Shown piece by piece: positions 17,338-26,778 of a DNA stretch of 64,000 nt. The stretch comes from Bog-756 sp963701325. Lineage in GTDB: Bacteria; Actinomycetota; Acidimicrobiia; Acidimicrobiales; RAAP-2. The position numbers and the translations under genes are program-made. Numbering within the stretch: position 1 is the stretch's first letter; the number at the start of each line of letters is the position of its first letter. The notes under the pieces are model-generated. The model searched no databases, had not been told where the DNA came from, and saw only the letters and a list, made by a program, of their open reading frames with translations. The DNA lies in assembly GCA_963701325.1 (NCBI GenBank), contig OY969604.1, positions 1,302,001-1,366,000 on the forward strand, given 5' to 3'.

Positions 17338-20145
17338 GTGGACCAGCGCTCGCACCACCCCCCGCCGCGCCGACGGCACCGCGCCCGCTCCTGGCGACTC
17401 GGCAGCGTGCTGGGGGTCGGGATCGTCCTCTTCCTGTCTGCGGTCGTCGTGGGCGCCACGCCCGCACACACTCGACCGGATGACACCACCGGCACTCCCT
17501 CGAACACCGGCTTCGGAGCCGCCCACGCGGTCCACCGCCCGATCACCGTGACGACCGATGTCACCCGGTGCCCGTGGCTCGAGACGGCCCTCGACCGGCA
17601 CGAGGCTCCTGCCGCGCTGGCCTCGCTCGTCGTTTCCAGGATGCACCTGGCGGAGAAGTTCGGCGAGATCGTGCTCCAGCAGGTCGGCCCCTACGAGAAC
17701 GTCAATGCCGGTGTACCACGGCTGTGCATCCCGTCACTCACCCTGCAAGACGGTCCCCAGGGCCTGGCATTCGGAGCCACCCACGTGACCCAGCTGCCCT
17801 CCCCGTTGGGTATCGCAGCGACCTTCGATCCGTCGGTGGCGCGCAAGTACGGCCAGGTGCAGGGTGAGGAGGCGGCCGGGCAGGGGATCGACGTGGTCCA
17901 GGGCCCGAACCTCAACGTCCTCCGCGTCCCGGAGAACGGCCGGGCCTACGAGGGGTACGGCGAGGACCCGCTCCTGGTCTCGGCCATGGGCGTCGCCGAC
18001 ATCAGGGGCATCCAGGCCACCGGCGTGATGGCCCAGGCCAAGCACTTCGCCGTGTACTCCCAGGAGACCGACCGGCTCGAGATCGACGATGCGCTCTCGA
18101 CCCGGGTCCTCGACGAGATCTATCTGCCCCCGTTCGAGGCGGCCGTCGAACAGGGACACGTGGCCTCGCTCATGTGTGCCTACCCCGAGTTGAACGGCAC
18201 CTACCAGTGCCAGGACCCCGCGCTGTCCCAGGTACTCGCCCAGTGGGGGTTCACCGGGTTCGTGCGGTCGGATCTCGGCGCCGTCCACGACCCGGTGGCC
18301 GCGCTGACGGCCGGCACCGACCTGATCAAGCCGTCCAGCGTGGCCTCCCTCACCAAGCTCTCCCGAGAAGGACGCCTGCCCGCCGCCCTGGTCGACGCAG
18401 CGGTGACCCGAGTCCTCACCCAGATGTTCGCCTATGGACTGGTGGGCCGTCAGTCCGTCGGTGTTCCGGGCACACCGGTCGACACGCCCCAGCACGCGTC
18501 CTTCGCCCTGACGGCGGCCGAGCAGTCGGCGGTGCTGCTCAAGAACGCCGGAGGAGTCCTTCCCCTGAGCACACGGGGAACCCGTTCGATCGCCGTGATC
18601 GGGGCCGACGCGGCCACCGCCCCGGTGACCAGTGGGCACGGCAGCTCCCAGGTCATCGCCCCGTTCGTCTCGTCGCCCCTGCAGGCACTCCGGCGTCTCG
18701 CCGGGACCTCGGTGTCCGTCGGTGCCGTGGACGGCGGGAGCACCACGGCTCCGCTGCCACCGGTCCCGTCCGCATACCTCACGCCCGCGTCGGGTTCGGG
18801 TCACGGCCTCACTCTCACCCTCACCCAGTCCGATCCGGACACCGGTCCCCAGTCGGTCGGGACGATCGAGCCCACCGTCGACACCTCGGTGGTCTCGCCT
18901 CCTCCGACCGGACCTCTCCTGCCCGGAGCAGCCACGCCGCTTGCCTCGGACCGACACCGGATGCTGCTCCCGCTCCTCTCACCGACCCGGCGGCGGAGGT
19001 CCAGGACCCCTGCCGACCGCTCCCGGGTCGTCCTGCCGTCCGGGTGGTCGGATGTCACAGCCCAGTGGACGGGAACCCTGACGCCGCCCCGGTCCGGCCT
19101 CTACACGCTCGCCCTCCAGGGTTCGGGTGCAGCCAGCCTCACGCTCGACGGACAGCCCGCAGTCTCCGACACGCTCAGCCACGCCCGTGGTCTGTGGTCC
19201 GAGACGGTGCCGCTGGTCGCCGGCCACCCGTACCGGGTGGCTCTCTCCTGGGAACCGGTCGACAGGCTCACCCCGTCCGGCGAGACAGCATTCGTCCCGA
19301 GCGCGCTGACCCTCGGCTGGGCGTTCGTCGGCGACCAGATCGCCCAGGCCGCCGCCCTCGCGCACCGGTCCCAGGTCGCTCTCGTGTTCGTCGGGGACTA
19401 CTCCTCGGAGGCATTCGACAAGCCGGCCCTCGCGCTGCCGGGCGACGAGGACGCGCTCATCGAGGCGGTGGCCGCCGCCAACCCCCGCACGGTGGTGGTC
19501 CTCAACACCGGGGGCCCGGTCGTGATGCCGTGGCTCGACCAGGTCGCAGGCGTGCTCGAGGACTGGTATCCGGGCGAACAGGACGGTGCGGCAGTGGCCC
19601 GTCTGCTCTTCGGGGACGTCGACCCGTCGGGACACCTACCGGTCACCTTCCCGACCTCGGACACCACGTCGGCGATCAACACGCCGGCCCAGTGGCCGGG
19701 TATCGGCCTCACCGCCACCTACTCGGAGGGGCTCGACGTGGGCTACCGGTACGACCACGCCACGGGGACCCAACCGTTGTTCCCGTTCGGCTTCGGGCTC
19801 TCGTACACCAGCTTCGTCCTCAGCGATCTCACCGTCGCCCGCTCGGGGGGCGGGTACTCGGCCGAGGTACGGGTCACCAACACCGGCACGCGGGCCGGGA
19901 CCGCCGTCGCCCAGGCCTACCTCACCTTCCCCACGTCGGCCGGCGAACCGCCCGCGCAGCTCGTCGCCTTCCGGTCGGTCACGCTCGACGCCCATCGGAG
20001 CGCCAGGGTCACCCTCCCGATCCCGGCCTCGGCGTTCACCACCGCCGCCAACGGATCCCCGGCCACGGTTCCCGGTGCCTACACCCTCTCCCTCGGCCAG
20101 TCGTCATCGGACCTTCCGCTCTCCACCACCATCGCGGTCCCCTGA
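17338..20145 (+). CDS. secreted glycoside hydrolase family 3 beta-glucosidase-like enzyme with PA14-like insert
   Basis: This 935-aa exported enzyme has an Arg-rich start and one hydrophobic segment (about residues 21-42), either a signal peptide or an anchor. The GH3 TIM-barrel follows (about 60-360): 'LQDGPQGLAF', 'AKHFAVYS' with the substrate-binding Lys-His, and the nucleophile Asp (about D312) in 'SDLGAVHD', where most relatives have SDW. The second GH3 domain (about 390-790) is interrupted by a PA14-like module ('GLYTLALQGSGAASLTLDG'). A fibronectin-III-like domain ends the protein. It should release sugars from glycosides outside the cell. It starts with GTG, and a TAAGTT box lies 14 nt upstream. 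Confidence 0.93.
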   Translation: MDQRSHHPPPRRRHRARSWRLGSVLGVGIVLFLSAVVVGATPAHTRPDDTTGTPSNTGFGAAHAVHRPITVTTDVTRCPWLETALDRHEAPAALASLVVSRMHLAEKFGEIVLQQVGPYENVNAGVPRLCIPSLTLQDGPQGLAFGATHVTQLPSPLGIAATFDPSVARKYGQVQGEEAAGQGIDVVQGPNLNVLRVPENGRAYEGYGEDPLLVSAMGVADIRGIQATGVMAQAKHFAVYSQETDRLEIDDALSTRVLDEIYLPPFEAAVEQGHVASLMCAYPELNGTYQCQDPALSQVLAQWGFTGFVRSDLGAVHDPVAALTAGTDLIKPSSVASLTKLSREGRLPAALVDAAVTRVLTQMFAYGLVGRQSVGVPGTPVDTPQHASFALTAAEQSAVLLKNAGGVLPLSTRGTRSIAVIGADAATAPVTSGHGSSQVIAPFVSSPLQALRRLAGTSVSVGAVDGGSTTAPLPPVPSAYLTPASGSGHGLTLTLTQSDPDTGPQSVGTIEPTVDTSVVSPPPTGPLLPGAATPLASDRHRMLLPLLSPTRRRRSRTPADRSRVVLPSGWSDVTAQWTGTLTPPRSGLYTLALQGSGAASLTLDGQPAVSDTLSHARGLWSETVPLVAGHPYRVALSWEPVDRLTPSGETAFVPSALTLGWAFVGDQIAQAAALAHRSQVALVFVGDYSSEAFDKPALALPGDEDALIEAVAAANPRTVVVLNTGGPVVMPWLDQVAGVLEDWYPGEQDGAAVARLLFGDVDPSGHLPVTFPTSDTTSAINTPAQWPGIGLTATYSEGLDVGYRYDHATGTQPLFPFGFGLSYTSFVLSDLTVARSGGGYSAEVRVTNTGTRAGTAVAQAYLTFPTSAGEPPAQLVAFRSVTLDAHRSARVTLPIPASAFTTAANGSPATVPGAYTLSLGQSSSDLPLSTTIAVP

Positions 20146-20167
20146 CGGGATGCCCGCCCGAGTCAGG
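20141..20167 (+). terminator. possible hairpin after the GH3 gene
   Basis: CCTGAC and GTCAGG pair around an inner GGG/CCC step, overlapping the stop codon. There is no T-tract, so termination is uncertain. Confidence 0.25.
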
Positions 20168-20188
20168 TGGGCCCGACGGAGCGTGGAG

Positions 20189-20194
20189 TAGCAT
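20189..20194 (+). promoter_or_regulatory. possible -10 box (TAGCAT) of the adenosylhomocysteinase gene
   Basis: TAGCAT matches the TAnnnT pattern seen before many genes here but lies 127 nt before the start codon. It implies a long GC-rich leader. No convincing -35 hexamer is visible. Confidence 0.3.
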
Positions 20195-20321
20195 CTCTGG
20201 GACCGACCGCCCCGGGGCACCGGCCGACGGATGGGGCTCGGAGGTACGCGGACGGGTCGGCCCGGTCCGGTGCCGACCAACACCGGCTTGCGAACGTGGC
20301 CGGCACAGCGAAGGAGCCGCC

Positions 20322-21767
<1,446 letters not shown>

Positions 21768-21810
21768 CCGCCCGCGCCAGGTCGTAGGTAGACCGGCGAG
21801 GGAAGCCGCC

Positions 21811-22653
21811 ATGGCCCCGTCCGACCTCGAGGTGACCAGGTTCGCGGTCGACGGCGCGGTCGCCACCATCACCCTCGATCGGCCTGACCGGCTGAACGCC
21901 TGGACGGCACGGATGAACGCCGAGTACCGGATGCTGCTCCAGGCGGCGGCCGACGACCCGACGGTGCGGGCGATCGTGGTCACCGGCAGCGGACGGGGAT
22001 TCTGCGCGGGCGCCGAGTCAGCGGACCTGGCCGGTCATGCCGAACGCGGGGCCTACGACTCGGGTGCCCCGGACGACCTGGCGACACCCGGCCAGGGGGT
22101 CCGCCCAGAGTTCGACGCCGAGCTCGCGTATCACTTCGGGATCCCGAAGCCGGTGCTGGCTGCGGTCAACGGGCCTGCGGCAGGGATCGGCTTCGCCCTG
22201 GCCTGCTACTGCGACCTGCGCTTTGCCGCACGCGGGGCCAAGTTCACCACCGCGCACGGCAAGCTCGGCCTGCCCTGCGCGTTCGGGCTCGCCTGGCTGC
22301 TGCCCAAGCTCATCGGGCTCCCCAGTGCCCTCGACCTCATCTTGTCGAGCCGGACCTTCGACGCCGACGAGGCCCAGGCACTCGGGCTGGTGACGGCGGT
22401 GGTCGGACCCGACCAGCTCCTCGATCACGTGACCGGGTACGCCCGGATGCTCGCGACCACCGTCTCCCCGGCCTCCCTCGCCGCGTCGAAGCTGCAGGTC
22501 TACGAGGCGTTCCACCAGACCGCCGCCGAGTCGGTCCGGACTGCGGAGGCCCTCCTGAGCCCCATGATGGCCGGCCCGGACTACCGCGAGGGGGTGGCCG
22601 CACTGCGCGAGAAGCGACCCCCGGTCTTCAGCGACCCGGCCCCCGGCGTCTGA
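21811..22653 (+). CDS. enoyl-CoA hydratase/isomerase family protein
   Basis: This 280-aa crotonase has 'GFCAGAESADL' and 'VNGPAAGIGFALA', the two segments that form the CoA-ester oxyanion hole. 'GLPCAFGLAWLLPKLIG' occupies the usual active-site region, but the hydratase Glu (PE) is replaced there by Pro-Cys. It may therefore be another crotonase activity. It follows ahcY by 43 nt on the same strand and precedes bioB. Confidence 0.9.
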   Translation: MAPSDLEVTRFAVDGAVATITLDRPDRLNAWTARMNAEYRMLLQAAADDPTVRAIVVTGSGRGFCAGAESADLAGHAERGAYDSGAPDDLATPGQGVRPEFDAELAYHFGIPKPVLAAVNGPAAGIGFALACYCDLRFAARGAKFTTAHGKLGLPCAFGLAWLLPKLIGLPSALDLILSSRTFDADEAQALGLVTAVVGPDQLLDHVTGYARMLATTVSPASLAASKLQVYEAFHQTAAESVRTAEALLSPMMAGPDYREGVAALREKRPPVFSDPAPGV

Positions 22654-22712
22654 ACACCGCTCCTCCTCGTCGTGCTGTGGGCTGCCGTGTCCTCGGGGCC
22701 CGCGGGGACGGG

Positions 22713-22718
22713 TACCGT
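22713..22718 (+). promoter_or_regulatory. -10 box (TACCGT), leaderless-type, of bioB
   Basis: TACCGT ends 6 nt before ATG 22725, and no ribosome-binding site is seen. This favours ATG 22725 over the upstream in-frame GTG at 22677. Confidence 0.5.
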
Positions 22719-22724
22719 TTCGGC

Positions 22725-23819
22725 ATGCCCGGCGATGCCCCCTTCTCCGACCGATCCACCGCGGTCGCCCTTCCATCACCCCGGCGGTCCGGGTCCAACC
22801 GGCCCGACCCGGATCCGGCGACGGCCCGGGCGCGCCTGGCTTCGGCCGAGACCGCCCTGCTCGACGAACGCCGCCTGCTCAGCGGCCAGGAGCTCAGGGG
22901 CCTGGCCGTCCTGCCCGACCGGTGGGTCACGTCGATGGCCGCTCTCGCCCACCAGGTCCGCCTGGCCTGGTGCGGTCCCGGCGTCGAGGTCGAGGGCATC
23001 CTCTCGGCCAAGACCGGGGGCTGCCCCGAGGACTGCCACTTCTGCTCGCAGTCGTCCCGGTTCTCGACGCCGGTCCAGGCCACCCCGTTCCTCGATCCCG
23101 ACGACGTGCTGCGAGCCGCCGAGGAGACGCGGGCGGCCGGCGCGTCAGAGTTCTGCATCGTGCTGGCGGTCCGCGGCCCGGACGAGCGCACCATGCGACG
23201 CATCCTCGAACTGGTGCCGCTGGTACAGGAACGCACCGGCCTCAACGTCGCAGTGAGTGCCGGCCTCCTGACCGAAGAGCAGGCCCGGCGCCTCGCCGCC
23301 GGAGGCGTGCACCGCTACAACCACAACCTCGAGACGTCCCGGTCGTTCTTCCCGAACGTGGTCACCACCCACACCTGGGAGGAACGCGAGGCCACCTGCC
23401 GGCTGGTGCGCGAGCACGGGATGGAACTGTGCTGCGGTGCCCTCGTCGGCATGGGCGAGACGGACGAGCAGCGCATCGAGCTCATCGTCGAGCTGCAGGA
23501 GCTCGATCCGACCGAGGTGCCGCTCAACTTCCTCAACCCGCGTCCGGGCACGCCGCTCGGGGACGCCCGGCCGGTTGCGGCCTGGGATGCCATCCGCTGG
23601 ATCGCCCTCTTCCGGCTCGGGCTGCCCGGTGTCATCCTCCGCTACGCGGGCGGCCGGGAGGTCACCCTGCGCGAGCTGCAGTCGATGGGGATGACCTCCG
23701 GCATCAACGCCCTCATCGTGGGCAACTACCTCACCACGCTCGGCCGCTCGCCCGAGGAGGACCTCCAGATGCTCTCCGACCTGCGCATGCCGGTGGGTGC
23801 CCTCACCGGCATCCTCTGA
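22725..23819 (+). CDS. bioB: biotin synthase
   Basis: This 364-aa radical-SAM enzyme inserts sulfur into dethiobiotin, the last step of biotin synthesis. The [4Fe-4S] motif 'CPEDCHFC' lies at about C100, C104 and C107. The motifs 'SAGLLTEEQARRL', 'YNHNLETSRSFF' and 'NFLNPRPGTPL' are typical of BioB. It has a 40-residue Pro/Arg-rich N-terminal extension before the family core. It is followed 13 nt later by a small Cys-rich gene resembling actinobacterial BsaP. The partner gene bioD lies about 11 kb away; bioA and bioF are not in the window. Confidence 0.96.
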   Translation: MPGDAPFSDRSTAVALPSPRRSGSNRPDPDPATARARLASAETALLDERRLLSGQELRGLAVLPDRWVTSMAALAHQVRLAWCGPGVEVEGILSAKTGGCPEDCHFCSQSSRFSTPVQATPFLDPDDVLRAAEETRAAGASEFCIVLAVRGPDERTMRRILELVPLVQERTGLNVAVSAGLLTEEQARRLAAGGVHRYNHNLETSRSFFPNVVTTHTWEEREATCRLVREHGMELCCGALVGMGETDEQRIELIVELQELDPTEVPLNFLNPRPGTPLGDARPVAAWDAIRWIALFRLGLPGVILRYAGGREVTLRELQSMGMTSGINALIVGNYLTTLGRSPEEDLQMLSDLRMPVGALTGIL

Positions 23820-23832
23820 GCGGACCGGGTCC

Positions 23833-24033
23833 GTGGACGATGCCGGCCACTGCACGGGGTGCGGTTCGGTGAGCTGCACGGGGTGCGCGAGGCCGCTCGA
23901 CCCGCCCCGCTTCTGTGCCTCCTGCGGGCGCCGCCTCACGGTCGAGGTCACCCCCCGCGCCTACCGGGCCCGCTGCCGCGACCACGGCGAGGTCGCCGTC
24001 GCCGGAGCTACCGCCCGGTCTGACCGTCGATGA
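23833..24033 (+). CDS. bsaP: small Cys-rich protein, probable biotin synthase auxiliary protein (BsaP-like)
   Basis: This 66-aa protein follows bioB by 13 nt. It has a dense cysteine pattern: Cys7, Cys10, Cys15, Cys18, Cys28, Cys31 and Cys48 when read from GTG 23833. They include three CxxC pairs, one being 'CASCGRRL'. Mycobacteria carry a similarly small Cys-containing gene (Rv1590) just after bioB, reported as BsaP, which supports the iron-sulfur chemistry of actinobacterial BioB. Position, size and cysteines fit; sequence identity could not be tested. Its last 26 bases overlap the convergent DinB gene. An in-frame ATG at 23797, inside bioB, is a less likely start. Confidence 0.7.
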   Translation: MDDAGHCTGCGSVSCTGCARPLDPPRFCASCGRRLTVEVTPRAYRARCRDHGEVAVAGATARSDRR

Positions 24034-24484
24034 GCTCGCGCAGGATGTCGGCATGGCCCGCGTGGCGCGCGGTCTCTTCGAGCAGGTGCATGAGCACCCA
24101 CCGGAGAGTGACCGGCGATTCGGCCCCGGTGTCGGCACAGAACGCGTCGAGGTCGGGCGCGGCGTCCACGACCTCGTCGACACGGGCCCACATCGCCCGG
24201 TAGGCGTCGACCGCATCGGCAAGCGTGGGCTCGGACCCGGCGGTCGCCGACAGTTCCTCGACCGGCCCGCCCGCGAAGCGGTGGAGGACCCACAGGGACT
24301 CGGCCTCGGTCAGGTGACGCACCAGCCACAGCAGGGTGGTGCCGCTGCCCACCAGCTCGGTGCGGGCCGCGACCTCGTCCACCCCCGCGGCCTTGCGCAC
24401 GAGGGACTCGCGTTGGTACTGGATGAGCGCACGGAGGACGGTGCGCTCGTCACCGACGGTACGGGGCGGTTTCCGGTCGGGCAT
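24008..24484 (-). CDS. DinB/mycothiol-dependent maleylpyruvate isomerase-like protein (DUF664 type)
   Basis: This 158-aa four-helix-bundle protein has 'LLWLVRHLTEAESLWVLHRF' (first metal-binding His) and 'VTLRWVLMHLLEETARHAGHADILRE' (late His pair), the triad of DinB-fold metal sites. These proteins include thiol-dependent S-transferases that use mycothiol or bacillithiol. The C-terminal 'LRELIDGQTGR' matches the DUF664 branch. The start is ATG 24484, 7 nt after a TAGAGT box. It overlaps the end of the BsaP-like gene. Confidence 0.88.
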   Translation of the reverse strand: MPDRKPPRTVGDERTVLRALIQYQRESLVRKAAGVDEVAARTELVGSGTTLLWLVRHLTEAESLWVLHRFAGGPVEELSATAGSEPTLADAVDAYRAMWARVDEVVDAAPDLDAFCADTGAESPVTLRWVLMHLLEETARHAGHADILRELIDGQTGR

Positions 24485-24491
24485 CTGCGGC

Positions 24492-24497
24492 ACTCTA
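24492..24497 (-). promoter_or_regulatory. -10 box (TAGAGT), leaderless-type, of the DinB gene
   Basis: TAGAGT ends 7 nt before the ATG. The divergent P450 gene has its own TACCGT box at 24534-24539. Confidence 0.5.
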
Positions 24498-24533
24498 CGA
24501 CGGGTGCGGACTGCTCTGTCGGCGTGCGTCGGG

Positions 24534-24539
24534 TACCGT
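24534..24539 (+). promoter_or_regulatory. -10 box (TACCGT) of the cytochrome P450 gene
   Basis: TACCGT lies 31 nt before ATG 24571. Unlike many neighbours, this transcript would carry a short leader with a GGAGGAG ribosome-binding site. Confidence 0.4.
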
Positions 24540-24570
24540 CTGGGTGGTTCACCGTCGGAGGAGCCACGAG

Positions 24571-25779
24571 ATGACGTCCACCGTCGCACCGCCCGCCTAC
24601 GACCCCGGGGATCCCTCCACGCTCCGGGATCCGTACCCGCTCTACCGGAGACTGCGGGACGAGGACCCGGTCCATCGCGCGCCGCTCGGGTTCTGGGTGC
24701 TCTCCCGATTCGAGGATGTGTTCGCGGCCACCAACGACACGGCCCGCTTCTCGTCCGCCCAGGGACTGACCTACGAGCGCGACGAGATCATCGCGCTCGG
24801 GCTCAAGCCCACGCTGGTGATGATGGACCGGCCACAGCACACGGTCTTCCGGCGCCTGATCAGTCGCGGCTTCACCCCCCGCCGGGTGGCCACCCTCGAG
24901 CCGGCGCTCCGGAGGTTCGTCCGGGAGCGGGTCGCGCTGCTGGCCGAAGCCGGCGAGGGAGACTTCGTCGACCTGCTCGCGGGGCGGCTCCCGGCCGTCG
25001 TGGTCGCGACCTACCTGGGCGTGCCCGAGGAGGACCGAGCGGCGTTCGACGCGTGGAGCAGCGCCATCGTGCAGGCCAACGCCACCGGCGGCATCGTGGG
25101 CGGCGCCGCCGGGGCGGTCGCAGACCTCTACGGCTACTTCACCGAGCTCGTCGCGTACCGACGGCGGCACCCGGGCGAGGACATGCTCTCCGACCTGGCC
25201 GTGGCCAGGATCGACGACCGTCCACTCCACCTCGACGAGATCCTCGGGTTCTGCTTCGTCCTGATCGCGGGAGGGAACGACACAGCGGCAGGTCTCCTCG
25301 GCGGGACGGCCGTGGCGCTCACCGCCCATCCGGACCAGCGCGCCCGACTGCTCTCGGACGGAGCACAGCTGTCCGACGCGGTCGAGGAGCTCTTGCGGTG
25401 GACCAGTCCCGTCCAGGGCCTGTCGCGTACCACGACCCGGGAGGTCACGCTGCACGGCCGTACCATCGCGGCCGGGTCGAAGGTCCACCTGCTCTACGGC
25501 GCGGGCAACCGCGACGAGCGCGAGTTCGGGCCGTCTGCCGGCGGGCTCGACGTGACCCGCCGGTTCCGGCGGATGCTCGCCTTCGGCAACGGACCGCACC
25601 ACTGCATCGGTGCCGCGGCCGCCCGTCTCCAGGGACGGGTGGCCCTCGAGGAGTTGCTCCGGGTGGTGCCCGACTTCGCCGCCGACGCAGCGCGTGGCCG
25701 CCTGGCTCCCGGCCCCTTCGTCCGCCGCTACGAGTCCCTTCCGGTCACCGCCGGCCGGCCGCGCCGAGCGGCGCTCTGA
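24571..25779 (+). CDS. cytochrome P450
   Basis: This 402-aa soluble P450 has the I-helix oxygen-activation motif 'AGGNDTAAGL', the K-helix 'EELLRW' (ExxR), and the heme loop 'FGNGPHHCIG' with its axial Cys at about residue 345. It hydroxylates or epoxidises an unidentified hydrophobic substrate using electrons from a ferredoxin system, and no ferredoxin gene is adjacent. The start ATG 24571 has a GGAGGAG site. Actinobacterial catabolic P450s of this size often act on sterols, terpenes or fatty acids. Confidence 0.94.
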   Translation: MTSTVAPPAYDPGDPSTLRDPYPLYRRLRDEDPVHRAPLGFWVLSRFEDVFAATNDTARFSSAQGLTYERDEIIALGLKPTLVMMDRPQHTVFRRLISRGFTPRRVATLEPALRRFVRERVALLAEAGEGDFVDLLAGRLPAVVVATYLGVPEEDRAAFDAWSSAIVQANATGGIVGGAAGAVADLYGYFTELVAYRRRHPGEDMLSDLAVARIDDRPLHLDEILGFCFVLIAGGNDTAAGLLGGTAVALTAHPDQRARLLSDGAQLSDAVEELLRWTSPVQGLSRTTTREVTLHGRTIAAGSKVHLLYGAGNRDEREFGPSAGGLDVTRRFRRMLAFGNGPHHCIGAAAARLQGRVALEELLRVVPDFAADAARGRLAPGPFVRRYESLPVTAGRPRRAAL

Positions 25780-25804
25780 CCGATCGCTCCGGGCGGGCCG
25801 GGGG

Positions 25805-26086
25805 TCAGCCGGCCGGGATCTTCCAGCCCCGGGCCTCGGCGATCTCCTTGCAGGTCGGGCAGAGCGGGAAGCGCTGGGGGTTGCGCCCCGGCACCCAGAT
25901 CTTCCCGCACAGGGCCTTGACCGCCGTGCCGTTGACCATCCCTTCGACCACCGACGGGCCGAGCGAGACGAAATCACCCTCCTCTGGCTTGTACCCCTCG
26001 AGGACGATATGGGACATGCGCTCGTGGTCGTGGTCGGGAACGGGATCGGTCTGCTGCGGGGCCAGGGTGGTGCCGGTGTCGGTCAT
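25805..26086 (-). CDS. DUF3039 family protein
   Basis: This 93-aa actinobacterial protein has the family core 'ALCGKIWVPGRNPQRFPLCPTCKEI'-like region, quoted here only in part: 'ALCGKIW' and 'FPLCPTCKEI'. These three cysteines plus an upstream His could bind zinc. Its function is unknown. The start ATG 26086 is preceded at 7 nt by GATCCT, a weak -10. It is divergent from the Maf gene, with 86 nt between them. Confidence 0.88.
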   Translation of the reverse strand: MTDTGTTLAPQQTDPVPDHDHERMSHIVLEGYKPEEGDFVSLGPSVVEGMVNGTAVKALCGKIWVPGRNPQRFPLCPTCKEIAEARGWKIPAG

Positions 26087-26160
26087 GCCACCAGGATCGC
26101 GCATCCCCGCACCGGTGGACAGTCCCCTGCGGGCCGGATTCGACCGGTCGGCCTGCGTCG

Positions 26161-26166
26161 TACGCT
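26161..26166 (+). promoter_or_regulatory. -10 box (TACGCT), leaderless-type, of the Maf gene
   Basis: TACGCT ends 6 nt before ATG 26173, and no ribosome-binding site is present. Confidence 0.5.
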
Positions 26167-26172
26167 TGGCCC

Positions 26173-26778
26173 ATGCCGGCACGCACCCTGATCCTCGCCT
26201 CGGGGTCGACCGCGCGCCTGGCGCTGCTGCGGGCGGCCGGTTTCGACCCCACGGTGGTGGTCAGCGGCGTCGACGAGGACGACGTCGACCCTGCCGACAC
26301 GGCAGGGTCGGTCACCCGGATCGCCGTGGCCAAGGCGACCGCTGTGGCCGACACGGCGGGTCGCTCCCTGGTCATCGGGTGCGACTCGATGCTCGAGTTC
26401 GAGGGCCGGCCCTACGGCAAGCCGGCATCGACCGGCGAGGCGAGGTCGTGGCTCGCGTCGATGCGCGGCCGGTCGGGAACGCTGCACACCGGTCACTGCC
26501 TCATCGACGAGGCGACCGGCACCCGGGTCTCGGCGGTGGCCGGCACGACGGTGCATTTCGGGACCACCACAGACGCCGAGCTGGACGCCTATCTCGCCAC
26601 CCCCGAGGTGTTGGCGGTGGCCGGGGCCTTCACCCTGGACGGCCGTTCGGCGCCGTTCATCGAGGGGATCGAGGGTGACCCGAGCAACGTGATCGGCCTC
26701 TCCCTTCCCCTCTTCCGGGACCTGCTCTCGCGGCTCGGCGTCTCGGTGACCGACCTCTGGGTGGAGCGCGCGCCGTGA
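26173..26778 (+). CDS. maf: Maf-family nucleoside triphosphate pyrophosphatase
   Basis: This 201-aa protein opens with the Maf signature 'LILASGSTARLALLRAAG'. It has 'IGCDSMLEFEG' and 'GKPASTGEAR', which correspond to the substrate/metal site. Maf enzymes hydrolyse canonical or modified dTTP/UTP/CTP to monophosphates and help house-clean nucleotide pools. The stop overlaps the next gene's GTG by four bases, so it is coupled to the tRNA-dihydrouridine synthase. Confidence 0.93.
   Translation: MPARTLILASGSTARLALLRAAGFDPTVVVSGVDEDDVDPADTAGSVTRIAVAKATAVADTAGRSLVIGCDSMLEFEGRPYGKPASTGEARSWLASMRGRSGTLHTGHCLIDEATGTRVSAVAGTTVHFGTTTDAELDAYLATPEVLAVAGAFTLDGRSAPFIEGIEGDPSNVIGLSLPLFRDLLSRLGVSVTDLWVERAP

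Noticed and set aside
18174..20321. A 700-residue N-terminal extension of adenosylhomocysteinase
   Set aside because: The frame is open by high GC but is out of frame with the GH3 gene there. ATG 20322 has a ribosome-binding site and begins family similarity.
20200..20321. SAH or SAM riboswitch before ahcY
   Set aside because: Short matches to the CUCGGAGG-like element exist, but the rest of the consensus is absent. Kept only as a leader worth testing.
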